A DNA stretch of 64,000 nucleotides from Candidatus Peribacteraceae bacterium (GCA_018061945.1 JAGOTD010000002.1:1-64000); one strand, 5' to 3'. Shown: positions 17,691-26,198, counted from the first letter of the stretch. A program made the numbers and translations. Notes: generated by a model from the sequence alone, not told the origin.

Positions 17691-18146
17691 ATGAAAATGC
17701 TTCCAAAACCAGCGCCTGCATTACAGTTGGAACAAAAGTCTCCAACGTATGATGAGCTTGTCGATTTTGCTCGTAGAAATCCACATGGTCATGTGAGGGT
17801 AAATGATAGGTTTATGAAAATCGAGCTTATGGAACATAAGAATGGGCAAGGTATTCTTACGCATTCTGTACGATTGCGGGGTGTAGGAAATGATACGAGT
17901 ATGTGGATGCCAGGTCGTCCTGAAAAGCCAGGTCAAAGTTTTGCGGCATCAGGCATTAAAGTAAGGTTACCTTCCGATGACCTGTTGCTAAAATTTGGCT
18001 TACCGCCAAACGAAAATTTGACTATTCAAGAAGGTCCAATCACTCATAATAATATTCTGCAACCTGTGGAGAATGTCGAGAAGTCTCAGTCTTCTGTGCG
18101 AAAAGCTGCTGCCATGCTTTTGGCTTTGCTTCAAGGCATTCGGTAA
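17691..18146 (+). CDS. Hypothetical protein
   Basis: A 151-residue soluble protein with no family I recognise. It has a mixed alpha/beta look (DELVDFARRNPHGHVRVND, GILTHSVRLRGVGNDTSMW) and a helical C-terminus (SVRKAAAMLLALLQGIR). The ATG lies 11 nt after TATACT (17674-17679) and there is no SD. It therefore matches the ordinary genes of this genome even though it sits between two SD-bearing, atypical genes. Confidence 0.6.
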   Translation: MKMLPKPAPALQLEQKSPTYDELVDFARRNPHGHVRVNDRFMKIELMEHKNGQGILTHSVRLRGVGNDTSMWMPGRPEKPGQSFAASGIKVRLPSDDLLLKFGLPPNENLTIQEGPITHNNILQPVENVEKSQSSVRKAAAMLLALLQGIR

Positions 18147-18250
18147 TAGTGTGATATGCCAGTACACGTAACAAACTTCTTTCTTGATCGAGGTCATTTT
18201 GTCGCATCTACTTGAGTTACATTCGTGTCATTTTTTCTTTCAGTTGTAAA

Positions 18251-18350
18251 GCAATCGTTCGATTGCTACGTTTGATTCATGAATTCTCCATTGTGGAGAG
18301 TTCGGCGATCTTTCATAGATCGGCTCAGTGGTTTCGTTCCTCACGGAGGT
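18251..18350 (+). promoter_or_regulatory. Leader with three hairpins and an SD
   Basis: The stems are GCAATCG-TT-CGATTGC, GAATTCTCC-ATTGT-GGAGAGTTC and CGATCT-TTCAT-AGATCG, in tandem, followed by the SD CACGGAGGT. Most genes nearby have no leader at all, so this one is likely to have its own control. Confidence 0.5.
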
Positions 18351-18354
18351 TTCC

Positions 18355-19476
18355 ATGCGCACGTTCCTGTCGTTGGTTGTTCTCTTCTGCCTCGCATCCG
18401 GTTCCTTTGCAGCGCAGCCGATTCGGTCCGAGCCAGTGTCGCGCCGATGGACAGTCGTCAGCCGCACGTATTTTCAAGACCAAGGTGATTGGCAAGTGCA
18501 ATACGACTTGCGTCACGATTCGTCGGAGAGTGTCACATTGTATCCCCATGATATTGCAATTGGCATGCGCGGCTGGGTGTCCAATTCGAATGTCGCCGTG
18601 CATGGAAACCCAAAGCTCATCGTTGCAAAAATTGATGCGTCGACAGGATCCAATATCCTGTATGACATCGTACCGTCTCGAGATGATATTTTGCATTGTC
18701 GCGAACGAATGGTCGTTCGCTTGTGGGTCGGCGATGCGCTTGATCCACCACATGCTATTGAACCGCACATTCCGTCCATCAGCGTTACGTGGTGGACAAA
18801 AAGTGAGCCGTTTACGATGCTCAGGATTCCTGCCAAGGAATTGCTCCATATTCGTATTCGTTTCGGGCACGAACATTTTTTGTTCGGTCCGTACAATCCG
18901 CTGCTGGGCAAGCGCGATATGCGCATCCGCCTCGGAAGTGATGTCATCACCGATATTCTTCCGCTTGACCAAGAGCAGTATGCTGCGTATCCACGGGAAC
19001 AATGGAAAAATATTCCAGAAGACCGCCTGGATACGATGCATTTCGTATCTAAGCCCGACAGTCTGTATCTGGAAGCACATGTTCCAGGTAACCTGTCGTA
19101 TCGTTTTGCAGAGATTCCCGTACGCTACTCCACAAAAATGCGTCTCAGCTTCTGGTACCTGGTCGCGCCAGATACCCGTGGCGACTTCAAGCTCCAGCTT
19201 TCGCAGTACAAAGACAGTCCTCATGGCTGGGAGATACTGCATGCCGGGATGATTGAAAAAGTTTATTACACAATCGATCGTACGTGCAAACCGGTCGATC
19301 GAAGAAAGAATGTCGCAGGTCGGTGGATGTATGTCGAGCACATACTTCGTACCGAGGCGCAGGCGACGTCGGCAGCGCTGACGTTTCGCATTAGCAATTC
19401 TCCAGACAGCATCGGCGAAGTGTGGGTCGACGATGTCGTCTTTGAACCAATCGGCGCGCCATCGCGTAGCCCCTGA
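18355..19476 (+). CDS. Exported hypothetical protein with structured leader
   Basis: A 373-residue protein with a signal peptide (MRTFLSLVVLFCLASGSFA, cut before AQP). The remainder is rich in beta strands and charged residues. A C-terminal half with YSTKMRLSFWYLVAPDTRGD and a final DDVVFEPIG resembles carbohydrate-binding jelly-roll folds, which I cannot confirm. I picked the ATG at 18355 because CGGAGG (18345-18350) is a proper SD and the signal peptide starts there. Three consecutive hairpins precede it at 18251-18323. A clear terminator follows. It may share its origin with the DUF1559 gene upstream. Confidence 0.7.
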   Translation: MRTFLSLVVLFCLASGSFAAQPIRSEPVSRRWTVVSRTYFQDQGDWQVQYDLRHDSSESVTLYPHDIAIGMRGWVSNSNVAVHGNPKLIVAKIDASTGSNILYDIVPSRDDILHCRERMVVRLWVGDALDPPHAIEPHIPSISVTWWTKSEPFTMLRIPAKELLHIRIRFGHEHFLFGPYNPLLGKRDMRIRLGSDVITDILPLDQEQYAAYPREQWKNIPEDRLDTMHFVSKPDSLYLEAHVPGNLSYRFAEIPVRYSTKMRLSFWYLVAPDTRGDFKLQLSQYKDSPHGWEILHAGMIEKVYYTIDRTCKPVDRRKNVAGRWMYVEHILRTEAQATSAALTFRISNSPDSIGEVWVDDVVFEPIGAPSRSP

Positions 19477-19492
19477 GCCGTAGAGGAAAGCA

Positions 19493-19526
19493 CCCTGCCA
19501 GACCGAAAGGTTTGGCGGGGTTTTTA
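19493..19526 (+). terminator. Rho-independent terminator
   Basis: The stem CCCTGCCAGACC pairs with GGTTTGGCGGGG across a GAAA loop, with G-U pairs, and is followed by TTTTT. Confidence 0.85.
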
Positions 19527-19644
19527 CGATATCGAATTACGAATCTGGAAGTACGAATGACGATTGTCGTAATTCGTGATTCGTACTTCGTACTTCGCGT
19601 CACGCCCTCTTTCGGCAGCCACCAATCCAGCTTATACTCTCCCC

Positions 19645-20235
19645 ATGCCCAAGCCCTACGTTCCCAATGACAAATGGTCGCAGCGTGCACACGCCGAAGG
19701 ATTTCGTGCGCGGTCGGTGTATAAACTAGAGGAGCTCGATACTAAGTTTCGCTTGCTCAAGCCAGCTCAGAAAATTATCGATATTGGCGCGGCGCCAGGC
19801 AGCTGGTTGCAGTACGCCAGCCAGAAAGTTGGTCCGCTGGGCAAAATTATTGGTATCGATCTCAAAGAAATTGTTGCAGTTGCCGATAACGTGCAGACAT
19901 TCGTTTGCGACGTCACCAACGATCAGCAGCTCGAAAAAGAATTAACCGAGAGGGGATTTCCCAAAGCAGATTTGATTCTGTCGGATATTGCACCGAATAC
20001 GAGCGGCATCAAAGACGTCGATCAATGGCGATCTATCGAACTCAATCAAATGATTATGCACGTTGCCAAAAACTGGCTCAAGCCGCGCGGTCGACTGGTG
20101 ATGAAAGTCTTTCGCGGCGCAGACTTCGACGAATTCTTGGCCGAAGTAAAACAGCAATTCGCTATCGTCAAAATTGGCAGCGTAAAGGCAAGTAGAGACA
20201 GGAGCAGGGAAGTGTATGTGGTGTGCGGAAACTAG
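19645..20235 (+). CDS. rlmE: 23S rRNA 2'-O-methyltransferase (RlmE/FtsJ family)
   Basis: A 196-residue SAM methyltransferase that modifies U2552 of 23S rRNA. The K-D-K-E catalytic set is visible: Lys in ARSVYKLEE, Asp in LILSDIAPN, Lys in GRLVMKVFRG and Glu in SREVYVV. The SAM motif is IIDIGAAPGSWLQYA. I used the ATG at 19645 because it starts the conserved protein and lies 6 nt after TATACT (19633-19638). A GGTA-type hairpin repeat follows the stop directly. Confidence 0.93.
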   Translation: MPKPYVPNDKWSQRAHAEGFRARSVYKLEELDTKFRLLKPAQKIIDIGAAPGSWLQYASQKVGPLGKIIGIDLKEIVAVADNVQTFVCDVTNDQQLEKELTERGFPKADLILSDIAPNTSGIKDVDQWRSIELNQMIMHVAKNWLKPRGRLVMKVFRGADFDEFLAEVKQQFAIVKIGSVKASRDRSREVYVVCGN

Positions 20236-20355
20236 GAGGTAAGGTAGGTAAAGTAAGTATTGTAAGTAAGGTAGGTACGCAGGAAAGATCAGATTGATCG
20301 AAAAGAAGACACACCTACCTTACATACCTGACCTACTATACGTACCATACCTAGC
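20236..20355. repeat. GGTA/CGTA-type hairpin repeat, copy 2
   Basis: The left arm contains AGGTAAGGTAGGTAAAGTAA and the right arm contains CCTACCTTACATACCTGACC, which are imperfectly inverted. It starts next to the rlmE stop codon. Confidence 0.72.
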
Positions 20356-20411
20356 CACTCGTCGAGCCTTTTCCATAGCACCCAGCTGCTCGTTTCGCTA
20401 TCCTTTCTTCC

Positions 20412-21296
20412 ATGATCGTCTTCTCGTCTGTCACGAAATCATTTGAGCGTCGGATGGTGCTTGACCACATTAATTTGCGGATCGAACCTGGAGAATTTGT
20501 CTGTTTAACTGGTCCAAGCGGTGCTGGAAAGTCGACGATGATTCAGCTCCTCATCCGCGCCGATTTCCCAACCAGTGGCGTGATAGAAGTAGACGGTGTC
20601 AATCTGGGCAAGCTACCGGCTTCTATATTGCAAATGTATCGCCGCCGCACGGGTGTCGTGTTTCAGGATTACAAATTACTTTCTGATAGAACGGTGTATG
20701 AAAACGTCGCCTTTGCCATGGAGGTCTGCGGCGATAGTGACAAAGCAATTGCACAGCGCGTGCCGGCGTTACTCCAGCAAATCGGTTTGGCTGATAGAGC
20801 CAAAGCATTTCCGCGCGAGTTATCTGGAGGAGAAAAAGCACGTGTAGCTCTTGCGCGCGCACTGGTGCATCATCCCATGATTGTGATTGCCGACGAGCCG
20901 ACTGGTAACATCGACCCCAAGCAATCGATGCAGATTGTGGATCTACTCAAAAAAGTGCACAGCGAAGGTGCAACCGTTATTCTCGCGTCGCACGACCAGC
21001 AAATTATCGATGCATTGCAAACACGCGTAGTGCGGCTAGAAGGCGGCAAAATTATCCGCGATTCGATTGGTGGATACGATACAGGCAGCAAGCAGGCAAC
21101 TGGCGTACCGTCTGCGCGTAAACATCAGATTTTCGATAAGCAGAACGATGCGTTTATGGCACCAAAAAAAGAAGATCAACATGCAAAAGAAGATGATGAT
21201 TCCTCCGAGTCCAGCATGAAAATCAAAACGCATTCACCCGAAAAACCTGCCGAAGCCGCTAAGCCAAGCAACAAGATTAAGCCGATTGCGATTTAA
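20412..21296 (+). CDS. ftsE: Cell-division ABC ATPase FtsE, with C-terminal extension
   Basis: A 294-residue ATPase of the FtsEX complex, which controls septal peptidoglycan hydrolases. Walker A is TGPSGAGKST, the signature is ELSGGEKARVALARALVH, and Walker B is IVIADEPTGNIDP. The ATPase core ends near residue 220. About 70 further residues are charged and low-complexity (EDDDSSESSMKIK...), absent from standard FtsE (~222 aa). The permease gene ftsX, normally adjacent, is missing here; the next gene runs the other way and overlaps by four bases. The ATG is 7 nt after TATCCT (20399-20404). Confidence 0.88.
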   Translation: MIVFSSVTKSFERRMVLDHINLRIEPGEFVCLTGPSGAGKSTMIQLLIRADFPTSGVIEVDGVNLGKLPASILQMYRRRTGVVFQDYKLLSDRTVYENVAFAMEVCGDSDKAIAQRVPALLQQIGLADRAKAFPRELSGGEKARVALARALVHHPMIVIADEPTGNIDPKQSMQIVDLLKKVHSEGATVILASHDQQIIDALQTRVVRLEGGKIIRDSIGGYDTGSKQATGVPSARKHQIFDKQNDAFMAPKKEDQHAKEDDDSSESSMKIKTHSPEKPAEAAKPSNKIKPIAI

Positions 21297-21670
21297 TCAG
21301 TTTTCTGTGGCTCGGCAGCTCGTACATGTATGCCGTGCCTGTTAAGCAGTGTGTAGACCGTATTTCTATTGATACCAAGGCTTTTTGCTACACGCGTTAA
21401 ATTGACAGAATGATCTTTTTCCGATCGATGTGCAGCGATCCAATAGAGCAACGCATTTTTTTCCGCAGTATCTATCGCACCTTCTAGCGTTAAGTCTTCA
21501 GGTTCTTTACGTTTTTTACGCAGAGTATTAAAAAATATTTCTAATTGTACTTTATGAGGATCAGGGAGTAACTCATCCAGCCAAATATAACCAACTATTC
21601 CTGCATCCACGTCATCATCAATATCGTGAGAAAGAGTCGTGATCATAGGCATATTAAAATTGATGTACAT
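21293..21670 (-). CDS. Small Fis-type HTH regulator, probably self-regulated
   Basis: A 125-residue protein whose C-terminus is a Fis-like helix-turn-helix (VNLTRVAKSLGINRNTVYTL, then LNRHGI). The N-terminal half is acidic (SHDIDDDVDAGIVGYIWLDE). It likely binds DNA as a dimer; other targets are unknown. In-frame ATGs at 21652 and 21646 are alternative starts. Upstream lie two copies of ATTTGCAAGTA that look like an operator. It converges with ftsE with a 4-bp overlap. Confidence 0.68.
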   Translation of the reverse strand: MYINFNMPMITTLSHDIDDDVDAGIVGYIWLDELLPDPHKVQLEIFFNTLRKKRKEPEDLTLEGAIDTAEKNALLYWIAAHRSEKDHSVNLTRVAKSLGINRNTVYTLLNRHGIHVRAAEPQKTD

Positions 21671-21673
21671 TTT

Positions 21674-21720
21674 ATTTGCAAGTACTTGCTACTCATGGTA
21701 TTATCTATTTGCAAGTAAAT
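21674..21720 (-). promoter_or_regulatory. Promoter with paired operator for the HTH gene
   Basis: Plus-strand ATTTGCAAGTA occurs at 21674-21684 and 21707-21717, 33 bp apart (about three helical turns). The first copy extends into a perfect 12-bp palindrome GCAAGTACTTGC (21678-21689). A minus-strand -10 GATAAT lies between them (21705-21700). Sites on either side of a promoter suggest repression, most simply by the HTH protein itself. Confidence 0.6.
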
Positions 21721-21799
21721 CCTCGTTCCCCAAGATAGTAACCTTAACGGAAACTGAAATGAAGCGGACGGGGTTTTGATTATAGAATTTTTTCTGTCT

Positions 21800-21879
21800 G
21801 TCGGTACGTGCCGGCTATTTGAAGTATATCCTGTAAAAATCATTGATGAATATCAGTGAGCAGTCCGGCGCGTCCCGAC
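21800..21879. repeat. 80-bp inverted-repeat element, copy 2
   Basis: It has the same length and end sequences (GTCGGTACGTGCCGG and, in reverse, GTCGGGACGCGCCGG) as the element at 4481-4560, with a different AT-rich interior. It lies 7 bp downstream of the purM stop. Confidence 0.75.
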
Positions 21880-21886
21880 AAAAGTT

Positions 21887-22933
21887 CTACCACTTTAGCT
21901 CGCCTTTCATTTCGACTTCGCCGTTGCCATCGACAATCTCACCAATGGCGTAGGCATCGATTTTGTGTGATGCAAAATGCTTGATAGTATCAGCAACCGC
22001 ATCGGCACTAACGACAATCGTCAGTCCTGCACCCAAGTTATAGGTTTTACGCATATCGGCATCCGATGAACCGGAATAGTTTTTGATCACTTTGAAGATC
22101 GGGAGAATCTTGATCATCGATGCATCGACACTGGCATCCAGATTTTTCGGCAGAATACGATTGAGATTTCCTTCTATGCCGCCGCCCGTTATGTGCGCCA
22201 TGCCATGCAGACTTGGCTGCTTCATCAAGTCTTTAAGCGATTGCCAGTAACAACGATGAGGAATGAGGACGGTATCGACAAATGATTTTCCTTCGATCAT
22301 CTCTTTCAAAATATCCGGCTTGGCTTCCATCAGTTTTCGGACGAGTGTGTAGCCGTTGGTATGCAGTCCGCTCGACGCAACCGCAAGAACGCGATCACCT
22401 TTTTTGATGGCGGATCCATCAATCACTTTGGATTTTTCGGCAACGCCAATGCCGCTGCTTGTGAGAATATACGTCCCAACCGGAATAACGCCCGGCTGCT
22501 CCGATGTTTCTCCGCCGGTCAAAATACAATCCTGCGCGCGGCACGCATCGGCCATGCCTTTTACAATCCGTTTTACTTTGTTGCTCTCTAACTTGCCGCA
22601 AATAATACAATCCTGGAAAAACACGGGAGTGGCGCCCATCACGATAATATCGTTGATGAGGTGATTGATGAGGTCTTCGCATACGCTCTCGATTTTGTCG
22701 TGCTGAAATGCGATCAGCTGCTTGCTGCCTGGCTCTTCTGTTTTACAGACCAATACCGGTTCTTTATAACCTTTAAACGATCCATCCAATAATGATGCAA
22801 ACGCGCCAAAGGCATTCAGCACCAGCGGGCTTTTTGTTTCCAAACTCGTTGCCATCGCTTTCTTGGTCGCATCGGCATTGTCGATATCGACACCGGCGTC
22901 TTTATAGGAGATTGGAGAGGATGGGTCGGGCAT
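21887..22933 (-). CDS. purM: Phosphoribosylformylglycinamidine cyclo-ligase
   Basis: A 348-residue ATP-dependent enzyme that closes the imidazole ring (FGAM to AIR) in purine synthesis. Typical segments are SYKDAGVDIDNADATKKAM, NDIIVMGATPVFFQDCI, LTGGETSEQPGVI, SSGLHTNGYTLVRKL and HITGGGIEGNLNRILP. Length is normal. No other pur gene is nearby, as for pyrE. Confidence 0.95.
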   Translation of the reverse strand: MPDPSSPISYKDAGVDIDNADATKKAMATSLETKSPLVLNAFGAFASLLDGSFKGYKEPVLVCKTEEPGSKQLIAFQHDKIESVCEDLINHLINDIIVMGATPVFFQDCIICGKLESNKVKRIVKGMADACRAQDCILTGGETSEQPGVIPVGTYILTSSGIGVAEKSKVIDGSAIKKGDRVLAVASSGLHTNGYTLVRKLMEAKPDILKEMIEGKSFVDTVLIPHRCYWQSLKDLMKQPSLHGMAHITGGGIEGNLNRILPKNLDASVDASMIKILPIFKVIKNYSGSSDADMRKTYNLGAGLTIVVSADAVADTIKHFASHKIDAYAIGEIVDGNGEVEMKGELKW

Positions 22934-22958
22934 GTGTGGGGGCTGAGATAGTACGAAG

Positions 22959-23057
22959 AGGTAAGGTACGTACGGTAGGTATGGTATGTATTGTAGGTAA
23001 AAGCTGATTCTCAGCTACCTACCTTACGTACGGTACTTACTATACCTACCTTACCTC
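22959..23057. repeat. GGTA/CGTA-type hairpin repeat, copy 3
   Basis: GAGGTAAGGTACGTACGGTA on the left and CTACCTACCTTACGTACGGT on the right are inverted arms around AAAGCTGATTCTCAG. It lies between the divergent purM and MarR genes. Confidence 0.72.
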
Positions 23058-23113
23058 TCAAAATCATCTTTTCATCGCCTTGCTCCGGCTTTCATGCTAT
23101 CATCCGCGCACGT

Positions 23114-23533
23114 ATGAGCCATACTCTCGACCTTATTCACCTTCTTAAAAACGCTGCAAGTTGTTGCGAGCGCGAATTGCAGGTCGGTTTGACGGGCAGT
23201 GATATTAGCATTTGTCAGGCCATGATGTTGCAGCAGATACAGGAAAATGGCGAATCTATGAGCAAGCTCAGCAAGGCGCTGTGCTGCCACAAAAGCAATG
23301 TGACACAGATTGTAGATGGCATGGTAAAAAGTGAATGGGTCACGCGCGAGCTCTGCAAATCCGACCGTCGTGTGTCGCATTTAAAGCTCACGACCAAAGG
23401 CAAGAAACTGCTGGAAGTAATAGAAGCAGCACTCAAAAAGCAGGCTGACAAATGTTTCGGGATGTATTCAGATACAGAGAAGAAGCAGCTGGAAGCATTG
23501 CTCAGGAAATTTGTGGAAACGCATTCACATTAA
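23114..23533 (+). CDS. MarR-family transcriptional regulator
   Basis: A 139-residue winged-helix protein. The HTH is SMSKLSKALCCHKSNVTQIV and the wing contains CKSDRRVSHLKLTTKGKKLL, the standard D-R-R-x-x-x-L-x-L-T-x-K-G MarR signature. It has several Cys residues (CCERE, CCHKS) that could sense oxidants or metals, which is speculative. The ATG is 10 nt after TATCAT (23098-23103). Confidence 0.9.
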   Translation: MSHTLDLIHLLKNAASCCERELQVGLTGSDISICQAMMLQQIQENGESMSKLSKALCCHKSNVTQIVDGMVKSEWVTRELCKSDRRVSHLKLTTKGKKLLEVIEAALKKQADKCFGMYSDTEKKQLEALLRKFVETHSH

Positions 23534-23534
23534 T

Positions 23535-23632
23535 AAATACGAAGATCAAAGAACCAAACACGAAACAAAATTGAATTTCGAATTTTAAAATTAGAATTTG
23601 TCTCAAATTTCGTATTTGGTTCTTCGTGCTTG
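23535..23632. repeat. AGATCAAAGAACCAA-type palindromic repeat, copy 2
   Basis: It begins two bases after the MarR stop. ACGAAGATCAAAGAACCAAA on the left pairs with TTTGGTTCTTCGT on the right; the centre carries TTAGAATTTGTCTCAAATTT. Confidence 0.72.
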
Positions 23633-23651
23633 CTTCTACTATACTTTTACT

Positions 23652-24641
23652 ATGCATCCCAATAACGAAAAAATTGCTGCACTTTTGCGCGAAATCGCGG
23701 ATATTCTGGATTTCCAGGCGATAGCATTCAAGCCGGCGGCCTATAGGCGTGCGGCGCAAACTATCGAAGATCAAGCCGACGATATTTGCTTGCTTGCGAC
23801 GGTAAAAGAACTGCAGAAGTTACCGGGAATCGGCGAAGCGATTGCATCTAAAATTCGTGAGTATTGTGATAATGGCTCGATCAAATTTCTCGATGCACTA
23901 CGCAGCGAAATCGGCCTTGGCTCACTCAGCTTGTTACAGGTCGATGATCTTGGCCCCAAGCGTGTTGTGCAACTCCAGAAAGAACTTGGCATCAAAACGG
24001 TGGAGGATCTCATCAAAGCTGCTCAAGAAGGAAAACTGCGTTCGCTTCCACGATTTTCGCAGCATTTGGAAGCCAAAATTCTGGAGAACGCCAAATCAGT
24101 CGGGGAGCGCAGCAAACGTTTTGTGCGCAGCGATATAGAATCCGAAGTCGAATCTCTTTTGGAAAGTATTCGCGGTGTAGAGGGCATAAAACGGGCGCAA
24201 GCTGCCGGTTCATATCGTCGGCATAAAGAAACGGTTGGCGACATCGATATTGTAGCTACTTTGAGCATGAAAACCGGAAGCGCGGAAAAGAAAGCAGCGT
24301 TTCGTAAAAATGTAGAGGAGAAAATTTCGACGCTGCCGGCTGTCCGTAAAATCGTTGCGTTCGGGAATACAAAATTGTCGTTCGATGCGCAGTCTGGCTT
24401 GCGAGTGGATGTGCGTTTTGTGGAAGATGATGAATGGGGGAGTGCGCTTTTGTATTTTACCGGTGATAAAGAGCACAATATCGCCCTGCGGAAAATCGCG
24501 ATTGCTAAAGGCTGGAAGCTCAACGAATATGGCTTATTTGACGGCGAGAAAAATATCGCGAGTAAAACCGAAGAAGAGATTTACGAGAAGTTGGGACTCA
24601 GGTACGTGGAGCCGCGGGAGAGGAGGGGAGAGATTCTTTAG
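23652..24641 (+). CDS. PolX-type DNA polymerase core without PHP domain
   Basis: A 329-residue family-X polymerase. An N-terminal helical 8-kDa-like domain (AFKPAAYRRAAQTIE) and a helix-hairpin-helix (LPGIGEAIASKIREY) lead to the nucleotidyltransferase palm, with GSYRRHKETVGDIDIV and GLRVDVRFV supplying the catalytic Asp residues. Typical bacterial PolX is ~570 aa with a C-terminal PHP exonuclease. Here the protein stops after the thumb (LFDGEKNIASKTEEEIYEKL), so proofreading/AP-endonuclease activity is absent. A base-excision repair gap-filling role is likely. The ATG is 6 nt after TATACT (23640-23645). Confidence 0.9.
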   Translation: MHPNNEKIAALLREIADILDFQAIAFKPAAYRRAAQTIEDQADDICLLATVKELQKLPGIGEAIASKIREYCDNGSIKFLDALRSEIGLGSLSLLQVDDLGPKRVVQLQKELGIKTVEDLIKAAQEGKLRSLPRFSQHLEAKILENAKSVGERSKRFVRSDIESEVESLLESIRGVEGIKRAQAAGSYRRHKETVGDIDIVATLSMKTGSAEKKAAFRKNVEEKISTLPAVRKIVAFGNTKLSFDAQSGLRVDVRFVEDDEWGSALLYFTGDKEHNIALRKIAIAKGWKLNEYGLFDGEKNIASKTEEEIYEKLGLRYVEPRERRGEIL

Positions 24642-24778
24642 AAGGACTCAGAGGAAGCAGAAGACTCAGACGACTCAAAGGAAAGTAGTAGAACGAGAGG
24701 TGAAACTTTGATGAAGTGATTGCCAAATTCCTCTGCTTCCTCTGAGTCCTGTGAGTCTTCTGAGTCCTTTTCCGAATA
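24642..24778. repeat. GACTCAGA-type hairpin repeat, copy 3
   Basis: AGGACTCAGAGGAAGCAGAA on the left and TTCCTCTGCTTCCTCTGAGT on the right are inverted arms that fill the gap between two converging genes. It starts at the polX stop and ends within a few bases of the MscS stop, so it could serve both. Confidence 0.75.
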
Positions 24779-24782
24779 GTTT

Positions 24783-26198
24783 TTATCTCACACGCTCTGC
24801 CCCTCCCACCACCCTCACCGTGCTGTAGGCCAGCTGAATATCTTTCTCTTTGCCGAATTTCTTCAGAATATCTTTACTCACTTTTGTCGCGACATCTCTG
24901 CGGAAACCAATCGGTACGTTAAAGCGCAGCGTGAAGGTAACACCCGAACTGGCAATGTCGGTATACACAATCCCATCCGACGGCTCGATAGGAATATAAT
25001 ACAAGTACGTACGCTTGGTCTGTTGCTTGCGCGCTGCTGTGGTAAATTCCTTGGTTTCTTTGAGCAGAATTTCGTGGATGATTTTTTCGGCTTTCTGCCA
25101 ATTACTTTCGTAAGTGATGGTTATCTGCATTTCGGATTTCGTATAATCCGATGTCGTGTTGTAGTTGAGAACCTGCTGGGTAAGAACTTGTGAATTCGGC
25201 ACAAATAGCGTTTTGCCGGAACGCTCGAGCACATCGGCGTGAACGGTGGTACCTACCTCCAGCAGTGCCGTACGCAGAATACCAATGTCGATAACGTCTC
25301 CGGTGTACGTACCGATACTGATGCGATCACCGACGGTAAAGTGTCGTTTCTGCACGATCATCATCCAGCCCACTACGTCTTTTACCACATCCTGCAATGC
25401 GACGGCCAAACCGGCACCGATGATCGCGAGAGAGGACAGAATCGACGGATGTTCCACCAGAATTTTATTGAGTACCAAAAGCGATGTGCCGCCGTAAATG
25501 ACACCGGTAATAATCTTCTTGAAAAAATAGCGGCGCTCGCGTTTTTCAATTCTGGCCACAAACACCCGTTGAATAAAGCGCTCGATCAGAATAATGATTA
25601 AGAGCATGCTCATATAGATGCTGACGCTGATCAGAAAACTGAATTGCTCCAGACGCTGTTCGCTCTGCAGCTTAAGGAGCTTGTCTTTCTGCGCCGGCAA
25701 AATGGCATTCAAAACGGAAATGCGTTCTTCGAGCACCGCTTTCTTGGCGAGAAGTTCGGCGTACGAATGTGTCGTACGTATGTCGTCGACCGTGGCTTCT
25801 ATCTGCGGCGAAACGTAGTACTTATCCTCTTCCTCCAGGAGCAAATCGCGGTCGACACTTCGACCGCGCAGCGAGGATTCCAGCGCACTTACTACACTCC
25901 GTTGCTTGCTTGTAGATTGCGCGATAGGTGTTCCGGCAAGCAGCTGATCCTCGTTGCTATTCAGGAAAGCCTGTATTTCGTCATCGATGAGACCGTTGAT
26001 ACGACGACGTTCGTCGACGATGCGATTTTCGGTGTAGGTATCGTTTTTATTTTTGGCCAGATACGCCTCGTAGAGCTTGGTAAGTCGCGTGTCATCGATT
26101 GTCGATACGTTTGGCAATGTCGTTTGCGCAGAAACCATTGGCACGCAGCTGAGTGCCAAAGCAATCGAAAAAACGACAATGCGACCCTTTCTCCACAT
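24783..26198 (-). CDS. MscS-family mechanosensitive channel with N-terminal extension
   Basis: A 471-residue membrane protein. A signal peptide (1-24, ...MVSAQ) is followed by an extracytoplasmic helical region (about 25-175). Two or three membrane helices come next, and then the MscS pore helix and beta domain: SSLAIIGAGLAVALQDVVKD, then GWMMIVQKRHFTVGDRISIG. MscS channels release solutes on hypo-osmotic shock. The long N-terminal extension is like larger MscK/YbdG-type members. Confidence 0.88.
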   Translation of the reverse strand: MWRKGRIVVFSIALALSCVPMVSAQTTLPNVSTIDDTRLTKLYEAYLAKNKNDTYTENRIVDERRRINGLIDDEIQAFLNSNEDQLLAGTPIAQSTSKQRSVVSALESSLRGRSVDRDLLLEEEDKYYVSPQIEATVDDIRTTHSYAELLAKKAVLEERISVLNAILPAQKDKLLKLQSEQRLEQFSFLISVSIYMSMLLIIILIERFIQRVFVARIEKRERRYFFKKIITGVIYGGTSLLVLNKILVEHPSILSSLAIIGAGLAVALQDVVKDVVGWMMIVQKRHFTVGDRISIGTYTGDVIDIGILRTALLEVGTTVHADVLERSGKTLFVPNSQVLTQQVLNYNTTSDYTKSEMQITITYESNWQKAEKIIHEILLKETKEFTTAARKQQTKRTYLYYIPIEPSDGIVYTDIASSGVTFTLRFNVPIGFRRDVATKVSKDILKKFGKEKDIQLAYSTVRVVGGAERVR

